Shown here in pieces: positions 46,730-56,829 of a DNA stretch of 64,000 nt. The DNA is from Pseudo-nitzschia pungens (taxonomy: Eukaryota > Bacillariophyta > Bacillariophyceae > Bacillariales > Bacillariaceae). The DNA is taken from contig CM074766.1 of NCBI GenBank assembly GCA_037355855.1, positions 2,232,001 through 2,296,000 of the forward strand, given 5' to 3'. The notes under the pieces were generated by a model that was not told where the DNA came from, did not search any database, and worked only from the letters and a program-made list of their open reading frames with translations. Both the position numbers and the translations under genes were made by a program. The first letter of the stretch is position 1. Each line of letters starts with the position of its first letter.

Positions 46730-49700
46730 CTAGAATCCAAACGCCACTGCCAGGACCGCGCCGGCGGCAACCCAAACCGCCGTTCTTTGTCGGAGCGATT
46801 GCGGTTGCCACAATCCGAGAGACGCTCCGGATATTTCGTTGCTCTCGATTTCGGTACCGGTGTCGTTGGTCGTCGTTTCGACCGGGTCGTCGACCGGAGT
46901 GGCGTCCGTGGATGCCGAGGGTTCGGGCGTGGCGGCGGCGACCGGTGGTTCGGTGGGCGAAGGAGTGGGGATGGGCGGCAGCGTAAACGACGTTGGTTTC
47001 GAGACGGGTGGCATCGTCGGTGGGAATGCCTTGGGGGGAATGGTTTGGGGAGTCGTCCCGTTGCCGGTGCTGGTGTTGGTGTCGGCGCTCTCCACGGGAG
47101 ACGCGTCGCCCACCAAAATCGACAACAAACTGTTGGAACCGGCGTCCGATTCTCCGACCTTTCCGCACTCAAAGGTTGCGTTGAGTTCTTCTCCCCCCAG
47201 GACGTTGGAACAGTCCACGGACAGGTCCGCAAAGGCTTTCGTGCCACTGCCGACCGCGCTGCCGATGCTCAGCATGTCTTCCTCGTAGTTGTCGGTGTAA
47301 TTGTCGCACTGCAAGATGCTGCACCTGGAGCATTTCTCACCGTTCACGGTGACGGAACACTGATTGCTGCTGCGGTCGACCACGAGACTCTGCTCGCTGC
47401 CGTCTTCCGCCTCGAAGGTATAGCTCCGGAAGTCGCTGGTCACGGTACCGTATTGGCTGATCGTTTGTCCAAACAAGACCGTCGCGCAAATGGCCTCGTC
47501 AGCTCCGCCCCCGCTGCCGTCCAGCGCGCAATACTCGTAATCGTCGTAAAGGCTGCAGACCAGCATGTAGCTGCCGTCCGCCGAGATGCCCCGGCACTCG
47601 CAAAAGACCTTGGAATCGTCCGCCTTCATCAATTCTTCTCGTGCCATCATGCACTGGTTGTAGGGATCGTTGATTTCCAAACATTCCGTTTTCTTGATGC
47701 TGACGATTTCGCTGGCCTGCAGCTGCTGCTTCTGCTCCTCTTCCCCGCCGTTTTCCGTCAGAAAGTAAAAGCTTTCGTAGCTCGCAAGCTTGCTTCCGTC
47801 TCCCTTGCCGGCAATGTCGAGCTCGAAGGTGTCGAATCCGCAAAAATCCTGCCGGGGGTTGCACTTCAGGCAACTCACGTCGACGCAAGTCAGGTGGTAG
47901 CCACCGGTCTCCTCGTATCGAAGGCACTGGCAGTTCATGTCGTCGGGATTCGGCTTGGAATTGATCTTGGCGGTCTTTTCTTTCGAGCAGGCCAGGCAGG
48001 CCTGGTCGAATTCGGTGTCGCTGTCGCCACTCTTGCACAAATCGGTAATGTCGTCCGTGAGGGTTTCCAAAAAGAGGTTGAAGGAACCGGTTTCGGACGA
48101 CGAACTGCCGTGGACTCGAATGTAGTAGGTTGTCCCTTTCTGTGCCACCCAGTGGGTATCGCAAAGACTCTCGGAACTCCCGGCGACGCACGACAGAGCG
48201 CCACAGGGCTCCGACTCCGCCGATCCCGTGTAGATGGATATCCGGGCATCAAAATTGGTTGGAGCGCGGCAAACCGAGATGTGAATCCCCTTGCCGGTGC
48301 CGACCAGGGAGTACCACAGGTCGGGAGAGTCGGAACCGTCCCCGGTTTCGGTACACGACTCGATCGGAGCCGAGGGCGGGGCGAGACCACTCGTGGAAGA
48401 AACAAAGGAAATGATGGAAAGATTGTTGTGAATGGATCGGGTGATGGCCGTGCCTTGTTCGTAATTCGGAAGCACGATGGGCTGGGCTTTTTGACAGGTG
48501 GTTGGGAGCGAGGGGTCCACGGCCTGCACGGTAGCCGACCCCGAACTGTCGTCGCCATCGGTGTCGTCGCCGTCGCCGTCGCTGTCACCCTCGTTGTTGG
48601 CATCCCCGCTGTCATTTTCTTGGGTCACGAGAACCTCCTTGCTGCAAACATTGAACGTGTTTTTGTCGTTGCCGGTGCCGGCCGCTCCGGCCGCCAATCG
48701 CAGCAACAATCCCTCCCCGTAGGATGGGAATTTCTCGCACGAATCCAGATAGAAACTGGGGTGCTCGATGATGTTGGAGCAATCCGCAAGCGGTCGGAAG
48801 CCGATGGCGCTGTCCGCACAGGTCTGGAGCTGGCACGATTGGCAGGTGACGCCGTCCACCGCGAGGTCGCATTCGCTGTCGTTGTACTCGGTGAGTGCCA
48901 TGGTTCGACCGATGAGGGAATTCCCCAGGGCAGTCCCGTGTGTGTAGGTGGTGGTCCGGGTCAGGGGAGTCTTGATCCCATCCGGTAGGAATCCCTGGAC
49001 TAGCTCTTCCCGGAAGCAGGCAGCGCCATCGTTGTCAACAGGTGTGTTGTCTGTTCCATAGGCAAGGTTGCAGACGCTGCCTCCATTGACCGTCCCGCAA
49101 CTTCCCCCATTGGTGGTACAACTCAGCAGGGTACCAGAGTCAACTTCTGCGCTGTCGTCGATCTCCAAGCACTCGCATATCATGACTTCGTTGTCGATGT
49201 ATCCGCCCCGATCGAGTAACTTACGGCGCTTTTCGCGACAAGCCGTGAGGCTGACTGCTACGAGTGGAAGGTTTTCCTCCTCGTCGTCGTTATTATTGGC
49301 TGAAACTGGGCTCTGTGTTGGAGCCTCGGTTGGAACGAGCACTGCTGGAACCTTGGCGGTACCGAATCCGCACACACCGAAAGACTCGAAAAGCGTCCCG
49401 GCGATGGACTCCCCGCGGCAGAGATCGGCACTCGCAGGGAATCGCTCCGCATCCAGGTTGCTGCAGTCAATTGTGGGAGCGGTAACCAAATCATCACTAT
49501 CGCTGCTGCTGCTGCTGCAGAAATTCATGGAGCAGGATTGGCATGTGTCCATTCCAACCAGAACCTGGCATTCCTTGCACTGATCGGCGGCTCCCTTGGT
49601 CGTTTGGCAGTTCCACTCTAAAATCGTGATCTCCGTTCCGTCCGCATCCACGATGGAACGGGACTGGGTTTCTGGAATGTACGACGAATACGTCCGGGCA

Positions 49701-50752
49701 ATCCGATCCATCTGGGTCGTCTTGCAACTCTCTTCGATGGTTTCATCCCCGATAATGTTTGTATTCTTGTTGCAGACCATCTCGACGTTTTCCAAAAAAG
49801 GCGATTTCCCGTCCGTAAACAGGTCCCCGTCGGCACAGGCGCACTGGTAGTAATTGTTTTGTTCAAGCTCGATTTTGTCGCGCTCGCATCCTTCCACCGA
49901 GGTGTAGCAGTGCCCGTAATCCGGATCGTACATTTCGAATACGCCCTGCGACCCTCCGATGCTTTCGATTTGCTTCTGGTCGCAAGTTTCAAAATCGTTG
50001 GCTGCGACCATCCCACCTTCAAAGTCTCCGATCTTGATATTGGAGCAGACCACTCTCAATCCGTAATACACTTCGTCCCCTCCGATTCCTTCGATCTGAT
50101 CCCCGCCACACTCGATGTATTCGCACTCGGCGCACATCAGTCCTTCGATCTCCATCGAGCAAGAGTGATCACCCGGAGACGAGGGATCGGTATATTCTGT
50201 GTAGACCACGGCTTCTGGTCGCCCCACGATGTATTGGTTGGTTTCAAAGTACCCGACCTGGACCACGCCGTCGACAATCGACATGCCGTCCCGATATTGG
50301 GTCTCTTCGAAGAGGGCGCCATAGGAGAACCGGTCGCAGGTGCTCCCGTCCGAACTGCAGTACGAACAGCGAGTGTCGACACACTCGAGTTTGAAGATAA
50401 TTGGCTGCTTCGAAAGATCCAAAAATTCACTGTATCGTTCGTCCATTTGTTCTTGCTCGCAAGAGCAACGAGAGGCCCCCCCGCCGGGAGCAATGTTGGA
50501 TTCTTCTCGAACCTTGGCCGCCTCGCACGATTCTTTGGCACTTTTGGATCCCGTGAGGCTCTGGAGGTTTCGTGACTGTTGCTGTTGTTCGCGTTCACGC
50601 TGGGACCAAATTCCCAAGCCGCCGCTGTTACTGTTTCGACGAATGCCGGATCCGGTGATTCCACTCGTTGCATTTGTGGATACGAGCCCAGCTGCAATCC
50701 ACAGAAGCCACAAGATAGAAGCCATCTTCGATGTCGATGTTGGTGGCGACAT
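46730..50752 (-). CDS. Large secreted Cys-modular surface protein with C-terminal anchor
   Basis: This is an uninterrupted frame of 1340 codons. The N-terminal signal peptide is SILWLLWIAAGLVSTNA; the ATG at 50752 or 50725 would serve. The ectodomain contains four related modules. Each has an early CxC(E/A) pair and a later signature C-x8-C-x2-C-x4-C, the first at residues 198-215, usually followed by a CSN motif (DCSN). Between modules 3 and 4 lies a stretch (LWYSLVGTGKGIHISVC, then TYYIRVHGSSSSETGSF) resembling a bacterial-type pre-peptidase C-terminal (PPC) beta-sandwich. A Pro/Thr-rich stalk follows, then a terminal hydrophobic segment (AVWVAAGAVLAVAFGF) with nothing after it, as in GPI-anchored proteins. 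A cell-surface role is inferred. The Cys module is not one I can name. Confidence 0.8.
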   Translation of the reverse strand: MSPPTSTSKMASILWLLWIAAGLVSTNATSGITGSGIRRNSNSGGLGIWSQREREQQQQSRNLQSLTGSKSAKESCEAAKVREESNIAPGGGASRCSCEQEQMDERYSEFLDLSKQPIIFKLECVDTRCSYCSSDGSTCDRFSYGALFEETQYRDGMSIVDGVVQVGYFETNQYIVGRPEAVVYTEYTDPSSPGDHSCSMEIEGLMCAECEYIECGGDQIEGIGGDEVYYGLRVVCSNIKIGDFEGGMVAANDFETCDQKQIESIGGSQGVFEMYDPDYGHCYTSVEGCERDKIELEQNNYYQCACADGDLFTDGKSPFLENVEMVCNKNTNIIGDETIEESCKTTQMDRIARTYSSYIPETQSRSIVDADGTEITILEWNCQTTKGAADQCKECQVLVGMDTCQSCSMNFCSSSSSDSDDLVTAPTIDCSNLDAERFPASADLCRGESIAGTLFESFGVCGFGTAKVPAVLVPTEAPTQSPVSANNNDDEEENLPLVAVSLTACREKRRKLLDRGGYIDNEVMICECLEIDDSAEVDSGTLLSCTTNGGSCGTVNGGSVCNLAYGTDNTPVDNDGAACFREELVQGFLPDGIKTPLTRTTTYTHGTALGNSLIGRTMALTEYNDSECDLAVDGVTCQSCQLQTCADSAIGFRPLADCSNIIEHPSFYLDSCEKFPSYGEGLLLRLAAGAAGTGNDKNTFNVCSKEVLVTQENDSGDANNEGDSDGDGDDTDGDDSSGSATVQAVDPSLPTTCQKAQPIVLPNYEQGTAITRSIHNNLSIISFVSSTSGLAPPSAPIESCTETGDGSDSPDLWYSLVGTGKGIHISVCRAPTNFDARISIYTGSAESEPCGALSCVAGSSESLCDTHWVAQKGTTYYIRVHGSSSSETGSFNLFLETLTDDITDLCKSGDSDTEFDQACLACSKEKTAKINSKPNPDDMNCQCLRYEETGGYHLTCVDVSCLKCNPRQDFCGFDTFELDIAGKGDGSKLASYESFYFLTENGGEEEQKQQLQASEIVSIKKTECLEINDPYNQCMMAREELMKADDSKVFCECRGISADGSYMLVCSLYDDYEYCALDGSGGGADEAICATVLFGQTISQYGTVTSDFRSYTFEAEDGSEQSLVVDRSSNQCSVTVNGEKCSRCSILQCDNYTDNYEEDMLSIGSAVGSGTKAFADLSVDCSNVLGGEELNATFECGKVGESDAGSNSLLSILVGDASPVESADTNTSTGNGTTPQTIPPKAFPPTMPPVSKPTSFTLPPIPTPSPTEPPVAAATPEPSASTDATPVDDPVETTTNDTGTEIESNEISGASLGLWQPQSLRQRTAVWVAAGAVLAVAFGF

Positions 50753-53048
50753 TCTCGTACTGTTTTGTGAGATAGGTGTTCGCTTTTCGCCTTTCTACTG
50801 TCAAACTCGTTCTCCTCGTTGGTTGCTCGTTTGATAGGTCACACTTGATTGATTCTTCTTCAATTGACTTTGAAAGGAAAGGAAATTAGAACGGCCTAAG
50901 ATGCGCAATCTTGCTGTTTGCCATTCCTCCCTTGTGTGCGTTTTCTTGAGTCGGTTGCGGTGCGTTTGTGTCAACCAGAAGCTAAGCCTTACTCGGATGT
51001 ATTGGCTTCACAGATGCTAAAGGTGAACCTAAAAAATAACGGGAGGAAGACAAGATCGCAGCTCTGGAACAGTAATTTGTGTACGTAAGAATACACGTAT
51101 GAGATACGGGACTGTAACAGCCGTCGCGCAAAATTACAAGCACTTGTTCTGTTTCAGGTTGAGCAATGAAATTCTGCATATGCATTCAACGATCAATCAC
51201 GAAAAGCTTCGCTTATCCCACCTCTGTTTCACCCATTCTAATCGTGTGTCACACCTTATTTATGGCGAGTAGAAAGGACACAACGTACGGTACCTTACCT
51301 GGTACGAACGGTAGGATACAGGGTACCGATTTCAACAAGCACAATATCTGTTTTTAATAACATCGCTATTATCGAAGGGCTATAGTTGAAGTCAAGGCAC
51401 GACATCGTAGTATTCGTTTTTCTTTTTCCGAGCTTATACCTGTAATAAAAATACTAATGTCATAATCAGTAGTCAATGAGTGATGCCAGTCTAGTCTTCG
51501 GAGGCGGTTCTCGAAAGTTGGCTTTTAATACTAGTAAGGTTACTGCTGGTGCTTCGTACTAGTAGTAGTTAATCAATCAAGAAGCATGAAGTTCAGACCA
51601 TGAGATGAGTGTTTTCATGACATGCAATGTCAGGACATCATAGTAGTAACTAACTGAATCATGGCCAAGAAGTCTCTACTACTCTAGTACTAGTGGTAGC
51701 TAATGAAAGGGCCTATTTTTTGCACAGGAGGAGAAGCACTGTGGATTCTTGACTAGCACCAGCAGTACCACCAGTAGTACTACTAGCAGTTGTCCAGTTC
51801 ACAACAAAAACAACAACAGCAGCAAGCAATCCTACAAGTAGTACTAAATACTAGTACAAGAAGTAGTATAGGATCAGGGAGAAAATTGCGTTTACTCAAC
51901 TATAATAGTTTTTTGTTTCAAAGAAGAAAAGAAGAAGAACTGCACCATGACATTGATGTGTATTCAAGAAGAGTGGAAAAGGGAAAAAACAAGAAAGAGT
52001 TCTGGAAAACTGTCCCCGTCAATAAAATAGTAGTATCCCTCCCCTTGAAAAAACCATTGATTCAATTGTATATTCTTGTTTAAAACAGTTTAAACTATAA
52101 TGCAGGTATTTGAAATAAAGATGAGGATTGATTTTTGATTGAGTTATCACTATCTGAAGTTAAGGTATTTTAAGTAGTGTTTGTTAGTAAAAAACAAATT
52201 AAAAAAATTCTGGGGGGCAGGTTTTGTTAGTTGTGCCACGCAGAGGTAATTTTTTTCTAGATTCGAACGAAGTTTTTGTACTGGAGCGCGCATCGTGTCA
52301 CACCCCCCCCCTATTATGACCCCTGACTTTAGTAAGATTGCCGGTAAGTCGTAAAAATGATTTACTTCATCACATCAGTACGAGTAAGTTACGACCACGG
52401 TATGAGTAAGGTTACGAGTACGTAACCTTAAAAGGTTAATGCGTTGTTAACTTTGAAGATACGCTATGGATTGGATCTGGCACAAATTTTCAAGCGGCAT
52501 AGTATTTAATTTACGAAAACCGCAAGTCACACCACTACCATACTTCACTTATGTATGTATGCACATGCAAACATGCAAAAGCGTACGTATGATAGGATTA
52601 AGAAATAAATTCTTTTAATGAGTCAGCTAGTCGTTATGTTACTACTTAAGCCTAAATGAACTCGACGATACAGATTCAAGAAAAGTAATTTTAGCGATTT
52701 TGTTCTTCATCCGGGATGACAAGGTCTTCAGTCTTCAATCGGTTGATGACCGCGCGGGGTAGGACATGACGATGTGTTCTACGGGTTATGGAGTAAGTTA
52801 CCGGTACTTTATTGAGAAAGTATTTTTTTTTAGTATTGCTTAGAAAGCGCCTGAATGAACGGACAAAAATCGCTAATCGGAATTACCGTTGTTGTTCCTC
52901 GTCACAAAAATTCGCTCTTAGCTTGCTTTTAGCGACAAACCGAGAAAACATGCCTCGCGTCACACACGAGAACATTCCGAAATGAAACTTCCTATGGTCT
53001 CACTTTTTCAAACTCTTTGTCTCATTTGCAATCAAATCAGATAACAAC
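50753..53048. other. 2.3-kb gene-free interval
   Basis: Contains many TACTAGTAGTAG / ACCAGTAGTACTAC words (51520-51880), a degenerate inverted copy of the CAGGGGTCATAATTAG repeat (about 52288-52326) and GTAAG/CGAGTAC words (52330-52440). Open frames are short and AT-rich; none is supported. Confidence 0.45.
52288..52326 (-). repeat. Degenerate copy of the CAGGGGTCATAAT repeat
   Basis: On the minus strand it reads CAGGGGTCATAATAGGGG...TGTGACACGA, comparable with 31716 and 32091 (GGGGTGTGCCACGA). Confidence 0.55.
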
Positions 53049-53987
53049 ATGTTTTCCAACAAATTTATCCTATTCGTTTCACTGACGATTCTTCTCGGAT
53101 TGGTTTCGCTTGAAAGCGTTCTGGCAAGGATCGGAAATGATGAGCGAGAACTAACCATCAAACACGAGTACGTAGTCAAGAAAGTCAAGAAACCAAAGAT
53201 GGAAAAGAAGGAGAAACACGAAAAGAAATCCAAAAAAGCGTATGGCGACGACGACGATGACGGCAAAGGAAGCAAGTCCAAAGGAAGCAAGAGCTATGGC
53301 GATGACGACGATGACGGCAAAGGAGTAAAAAGCTCCAAGAAGGGAAGCAAGAGCTATGGCGACGACGACGATGACGGCAAAGGAAGCAAGTCCAAAGGAA
53401 GCAAGAGCTATGGCGATGACGACGATGACGGCAAAGGAGTAAAAAGCTCCAAGAAGGGAAGCAAGAGTTATGGCGACGACGACGATGACGGCAAAGGAAG
53501 CAAGTCCAAAGGAAGCAAGAGCTATGGCGATGACGACGATGACGGCAAAGGAAGCAAGTCCAAAGGAAGCAAGAGCTATGGCGATGACGACGATGACGGC
53601 AAAGGAAGCAAGTCCAAAGGAAGCAAGAGTTATGGCGATGACGACGATGACGGCAAAGGAGGAAAAGGCTCCAAGGGAAGCAAGAGCTATGGAGACGACG
53701 ACGATGACGGCAAAGGAGGAAAAGGCTCCAAGGGAAGCAAGAGCTATGGAGACGACGACGATGACGGCAAAGGAAAAGGAAAAGGGTTCAAGGGAAGCAA
53801 GAGCTATGGAGATGACGACGATGACGGCAAAGGAAAAGGAAAAGGGTTCAAGGGAAGCAAGAGCTATGGCGACGACGATGATGACGGCAAAGGAAAAGGA
53901 AAAGGGTTCAAGGGAAGCAAGAGCTATGGCGATGACGACGATGACGGAAAAGGAAAAGGATTCAAAGGCAGCAAGTACCTGAAGTAA
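53049..53987 (+). CDS. Silaffin-like secreted protein with 13 [22 protein letters not shown] repeats
   Basis: This is a single-exon frame of 312 codons. It starts with a signal peptide (FILFVSLTILLGLVSLESVLA), then a Lys-rich segment (VVKKVKKPKMEKKEKHEKKS). Thirteen tandem units follow, each an acidic YGDDDDDGKG block and a Lys/Ser/Gly block. The spacer varies in order along the protein: KSKGSK, VKSSKKGSK, GKGSKGSK, then KGKGFKGSK. The family knowledge is that silaffins and cingulins carry Ser/Lys-rich segments whose modified lysines and phosphoserines drive silica deposition, with acidic stretches as counter-charge. The repeat type matches the large gene at 14.2-20.4 kb, suggesting relatedness. 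Exact function is inferred from composition. Confidence 0.8.
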   Translation: MFSNKFILFVSLTILLGLVSLESVLARIGNDERELTIKHEYVVKKVKKPKMEKKEKHEKKSKKAYGDDDDDGKGSKSKGSKSYGDDDDDGKGVKSSKKGSKSYGDDDDDGKGSKSKGSKSYGDDDDDGKGVKSSKKGSKSYGDDDDDGKGSKSKGSKSYGDDDDDGKGSKSKGSKSYGDDDDDGKGSKSKGSKSYGDDDDDGKGGKGSKGSKSYGDDDDDGKGGKGSKGSKSYGDDDDDGKGKGKGFKGSKSYGDDDDDGKGKGKGFKGSKSYGDDDDDGKGKGKGFKGSKSYGDDDDDGKGKGFKGSKYLK

Positions 53988-55461
53988 GCAAAGAAGGAAA
54001 TAGAACAATTCACACTGCGTCCAAAGCAGGAACACGGCGTCGTTCGCTCAGTAGAACGGAACGATCCATCGCCCTCCCTCGAACGACAAGTTACTACTAC
54101 TATCGCTCAAAATTTCCAAGAAGTCCCGGCGAGCTCAAATGAATGAGTTGCGTTGTCTCTTGCAGCACACACAATGGATGCTTCTTATCATGGGGAGGCC
54201 TCTAAAATCCATAAGAAAAAAAAAACATAATTTGTATGTTTGAATGTTTGTGATATTATGTTATAAATAAATATAAATCTTTTGTGCTTGCGAAACTACT
54301 ACCATTTGAGTCTAGTATGTACTAGTAGTACTAGTAGTAGTTAATCTTCACATCCGTCTAAACGCGGAAAATTGTAGATGACTTCGCATCGGACAGGACA
54401 AGAAACAACAAGGTTCAAGAAGTCTTTCCGGTGGCAGTGCCGGCAAATGGTACGAGTAGTAGGCATGAATGATCCCTTCTTTCACTTCAAAATCATCCTC
54501 GAGGAGGGATTTGCCCACATTTCGAGAATGGATTCATCGTCAACGAACTGATCTTCTTGACAATCCAAGAATCTTTGATGTAGAAGTATCATACAAGTTG
54601 ATTGAGAGGAGAAGATATCAAAACACAAATAGGATAAGAAACATTTTATTGTATTACAAGCGCGTAGTATGCATCATCATGTTATTGTAAAATTATTACA
54701 TTGCAGTAGTGATCTTATCTTTTACAGCAAGAACTTACTACGAGTACGTTCCAGCAAATTCAAAGTTGCGATCAATTTTCAGGGACGTCAGTCATGGGGA
54801 TGATTTTCTGTAAGCCTCCCTCTGTTGCTTTTTGAAACGGCTTTTTCGTCAGGATCCCACTTGATGATCACAACCATTACTACCGGTACTACCGGTGAAG
54901 TAAGGTTAACATAACTTAGTACATTCATTAAATGTATTTTTTCAGCGATAACGGAAAGGAACTTTCTTCTGGAAATCAAATAATAAAATAATAATATGCC
55001 TCCCAACCCACCCGTTTCGTACGCTACATACCTTAATTACCTCGGACAACACGATACAATACTGTACAACGTAATTACTACGTACAACAATAATAATATT
55101 ATCATGATTGATTGATTGATTCGACGACGATCGTCCACAGTTGTCTGCTCCGTTCTAAAATTCTGGGTTGCAACCGACACGAGCCAGAAGGGAATGATTG
55201 TTGTTGCATTCATTACGGTCAGTATGCGTAACTTACTCCTTTAACCACAATGGCGCAAACCGAAACCGAAGTAGCAGCATTGGCCGACCATACATACCGT
55301 ACCGTACCGTACCGTACAACCCCCAATAATCATTACTACGATTTCTTTTCCCATTATTTCACACTGCTCGCCCCCCGGTGCAACGTCATTTGCATTGTTT
55401 CTACGACGTGTAGCATACGCTTGCGGTACCGGTAGGTAGGTAGGTAGGTACGGTAGCGAAG
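53988..55461. other. Gene-free interval
   Basis: Downstream of the silaffin-like gene: AATAAATATAAA near 54266, TACTAGTAGTACTAGTAG at about 54320, GTAAG words near 54900, and a short GGTAGGTAGGTAGGTAGG run just before 55450. No gene supported. Confidence 0.4.
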
Positions 55462-56427
55462 ATGCAGCACAACCACCACCATCACCACCACCACCACTCG
55501 TCGAGACGTATCATCGATGATTCTCGGAGACCCAAGAACATCGTGTCGGCCGCCGATCGCGCAGCGATGCGCGAGCACTACACGTTTCTTCCCCCCGAAC
55601 CGAACGATCCACCAACCGCGAAGCGCGACGGAAACGGAAAGGGGAACGAGAAAGGCAACAACAACAGCAACGATCGCGGTGCGATGATGCGTTCCCCAAG
55701 CGGCGACGTCGAGACGCAACCAAACCCAAACCCGAAACCAAACCCGAGCGGCGGCCGCTGGCAGGAGCGAATGGTGAAGCGGTACCACGACCATCTCTAC
55801 AAGGAGTACGCACTGGCCGACCTCTCGGTTCCGGGGAGAATCGGATTGCGGTGGAGGACCCGGGACGAGGTGGTCAGCGGACGGGGGGACCGGACGTGCG
55901 GAAACAAGCGCTGCCGGGAAGGTTCCGCAAACAACACCAACATTGCTGCTGCTACTACTATTGCTACTACTGCTACTGCGACTACTCCCAATGGAAGCAG
56001 CAACAACCTGGTGACCCTCGAGGTTCCCTTTTCGTATTGCGAGCGCGGTGTGCGCAAAAAAGAACTCGTAAAACTCAAGCTGTGCTCGAAGTGCAGGCCG
56101 CTGCTGTCCAAGCCGGCCGCACCGTCCGGCGCCAAAAGACGGGGAAGCACCAAGCCGAAGCACCGAGAGGCACCGAACTCGAAATCGAGATCGAACTCGA
56201 GATCGAACTCGAAACCGAAACCGAGATCGAGATCGAACGAGGCGGCGAAGAAACGAGAGCGCCCCAGTGCGAGTACCAGCACCAGTGCGAGTACCAGCAC
56301 CGGTACCAGTGCGAGTACCAGCACCGGTACCAGTGCGAGTACCAGTGCGAGTACCAGTGCGAGTGCGAAACACGGGGGGGATAGTATTGGGAAGGAGGAG
56401 AAAAAGAAGAAACGGAGAAAGCGATGA
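55462..56427 (+). CDS. Fra10Ac1-family protein
   Basis: This is a single-exon frame of 321 codons. The core matches the Fra10Ac1 (FRA10AC1) family in order: REHYTFLPPE, RWQERMVKRYHDHLYKEYAL, IGLRWRTRDEVVSGRGDRTC, GNKRC, VPFSYCERGVRKKELVKLKL and CSKC. The paired cysteines (CGNKRC and CSKC) probably bind zinc. Family members associate with the spliceosome, so the protein is likely nuclear. Low-complexity inserts surround the core: a His tract at the start, Asn/Thr tracts in the middle, and a tail of Arg/Ser/Lys repeats (SKSRSNSRSNS) and STSTGTSAS repeats. The tail resembles RS-type splicing regions but is largely encoded by simple repeats. Confidence 0.85.
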   Translation: MQHNHHHHHHHHSSRRIIDDSRRPKNIVSAADRAAMREHYTFLPPEPNDPPTAKRDGNGKGNEKGNNNSNDRGAMMRSPSGDVETQPNPNPKPNPSGGRWQERMVKRYHDHLYKEYALADLSVPGRIGLRWRTRDEVVSGRGDRTCGNKRCREGSANNTNIAAATTIATTATATTPNGSSNNLVTLEVPFSYCERGVRKKELVKLKLCSKCRPLLSKPAAPSGAKRRGSTKPKHREAPNSKSRSNSRSNSKPKPRSRSNEAAKKRERPSASTSTSASTSTGTSASTSTGTSASTSASTSASAKHGGDSIGKEEKKKKRRKR

Positions 56428-56829
56428 GAGATGAGAGATGCGGATCGTTCCCGCACGCTTCCGTGTTCCCATTGCGTGACTACCGTACGCTAAACATACT
56501 TTACTGTACCGGTAGGCTTTCGGAAAGCAAACGAATCATCGGCGGCGCAATCAATCCCCGGCTCTGGCGTTTTTCGATCTTGCCACGGTTTGTTTGGTAC
56601 CCATAGAATAGAATAGTATAGTATTATTACAGTATTAATATGAAATAATATTATAATATTATATTATTATAATACGTGTACTGTATCACACAAGTAAGCA
56701 TTCTATAGATCCCGACTTGGAAAACGGAATGAATCATTCCCGCTGTTGGTTGGTTGGTTCGTTTGTTGGTAGGTTCGCTCATTCATTCATTCACTCACTC
56801 ACTCCTTTCGTTCGTTCGTTCGTTCTTTT
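56428..56829. other. Interval between convergent genes
   Basis: AT-rich TATTATAAT tract at 56620-56680 and (ATTC)n, (ACTC)n and (GTTC)n at 56777-56826. No gene seen. Confidence 0.45.

Noticed and set aside
46679..48988. 769-codon plus-strand frame
   Set aside because: It is antisense to the Cys-modular surface protein, which has a signal peptide, ordered Cys spacing and an anchor.
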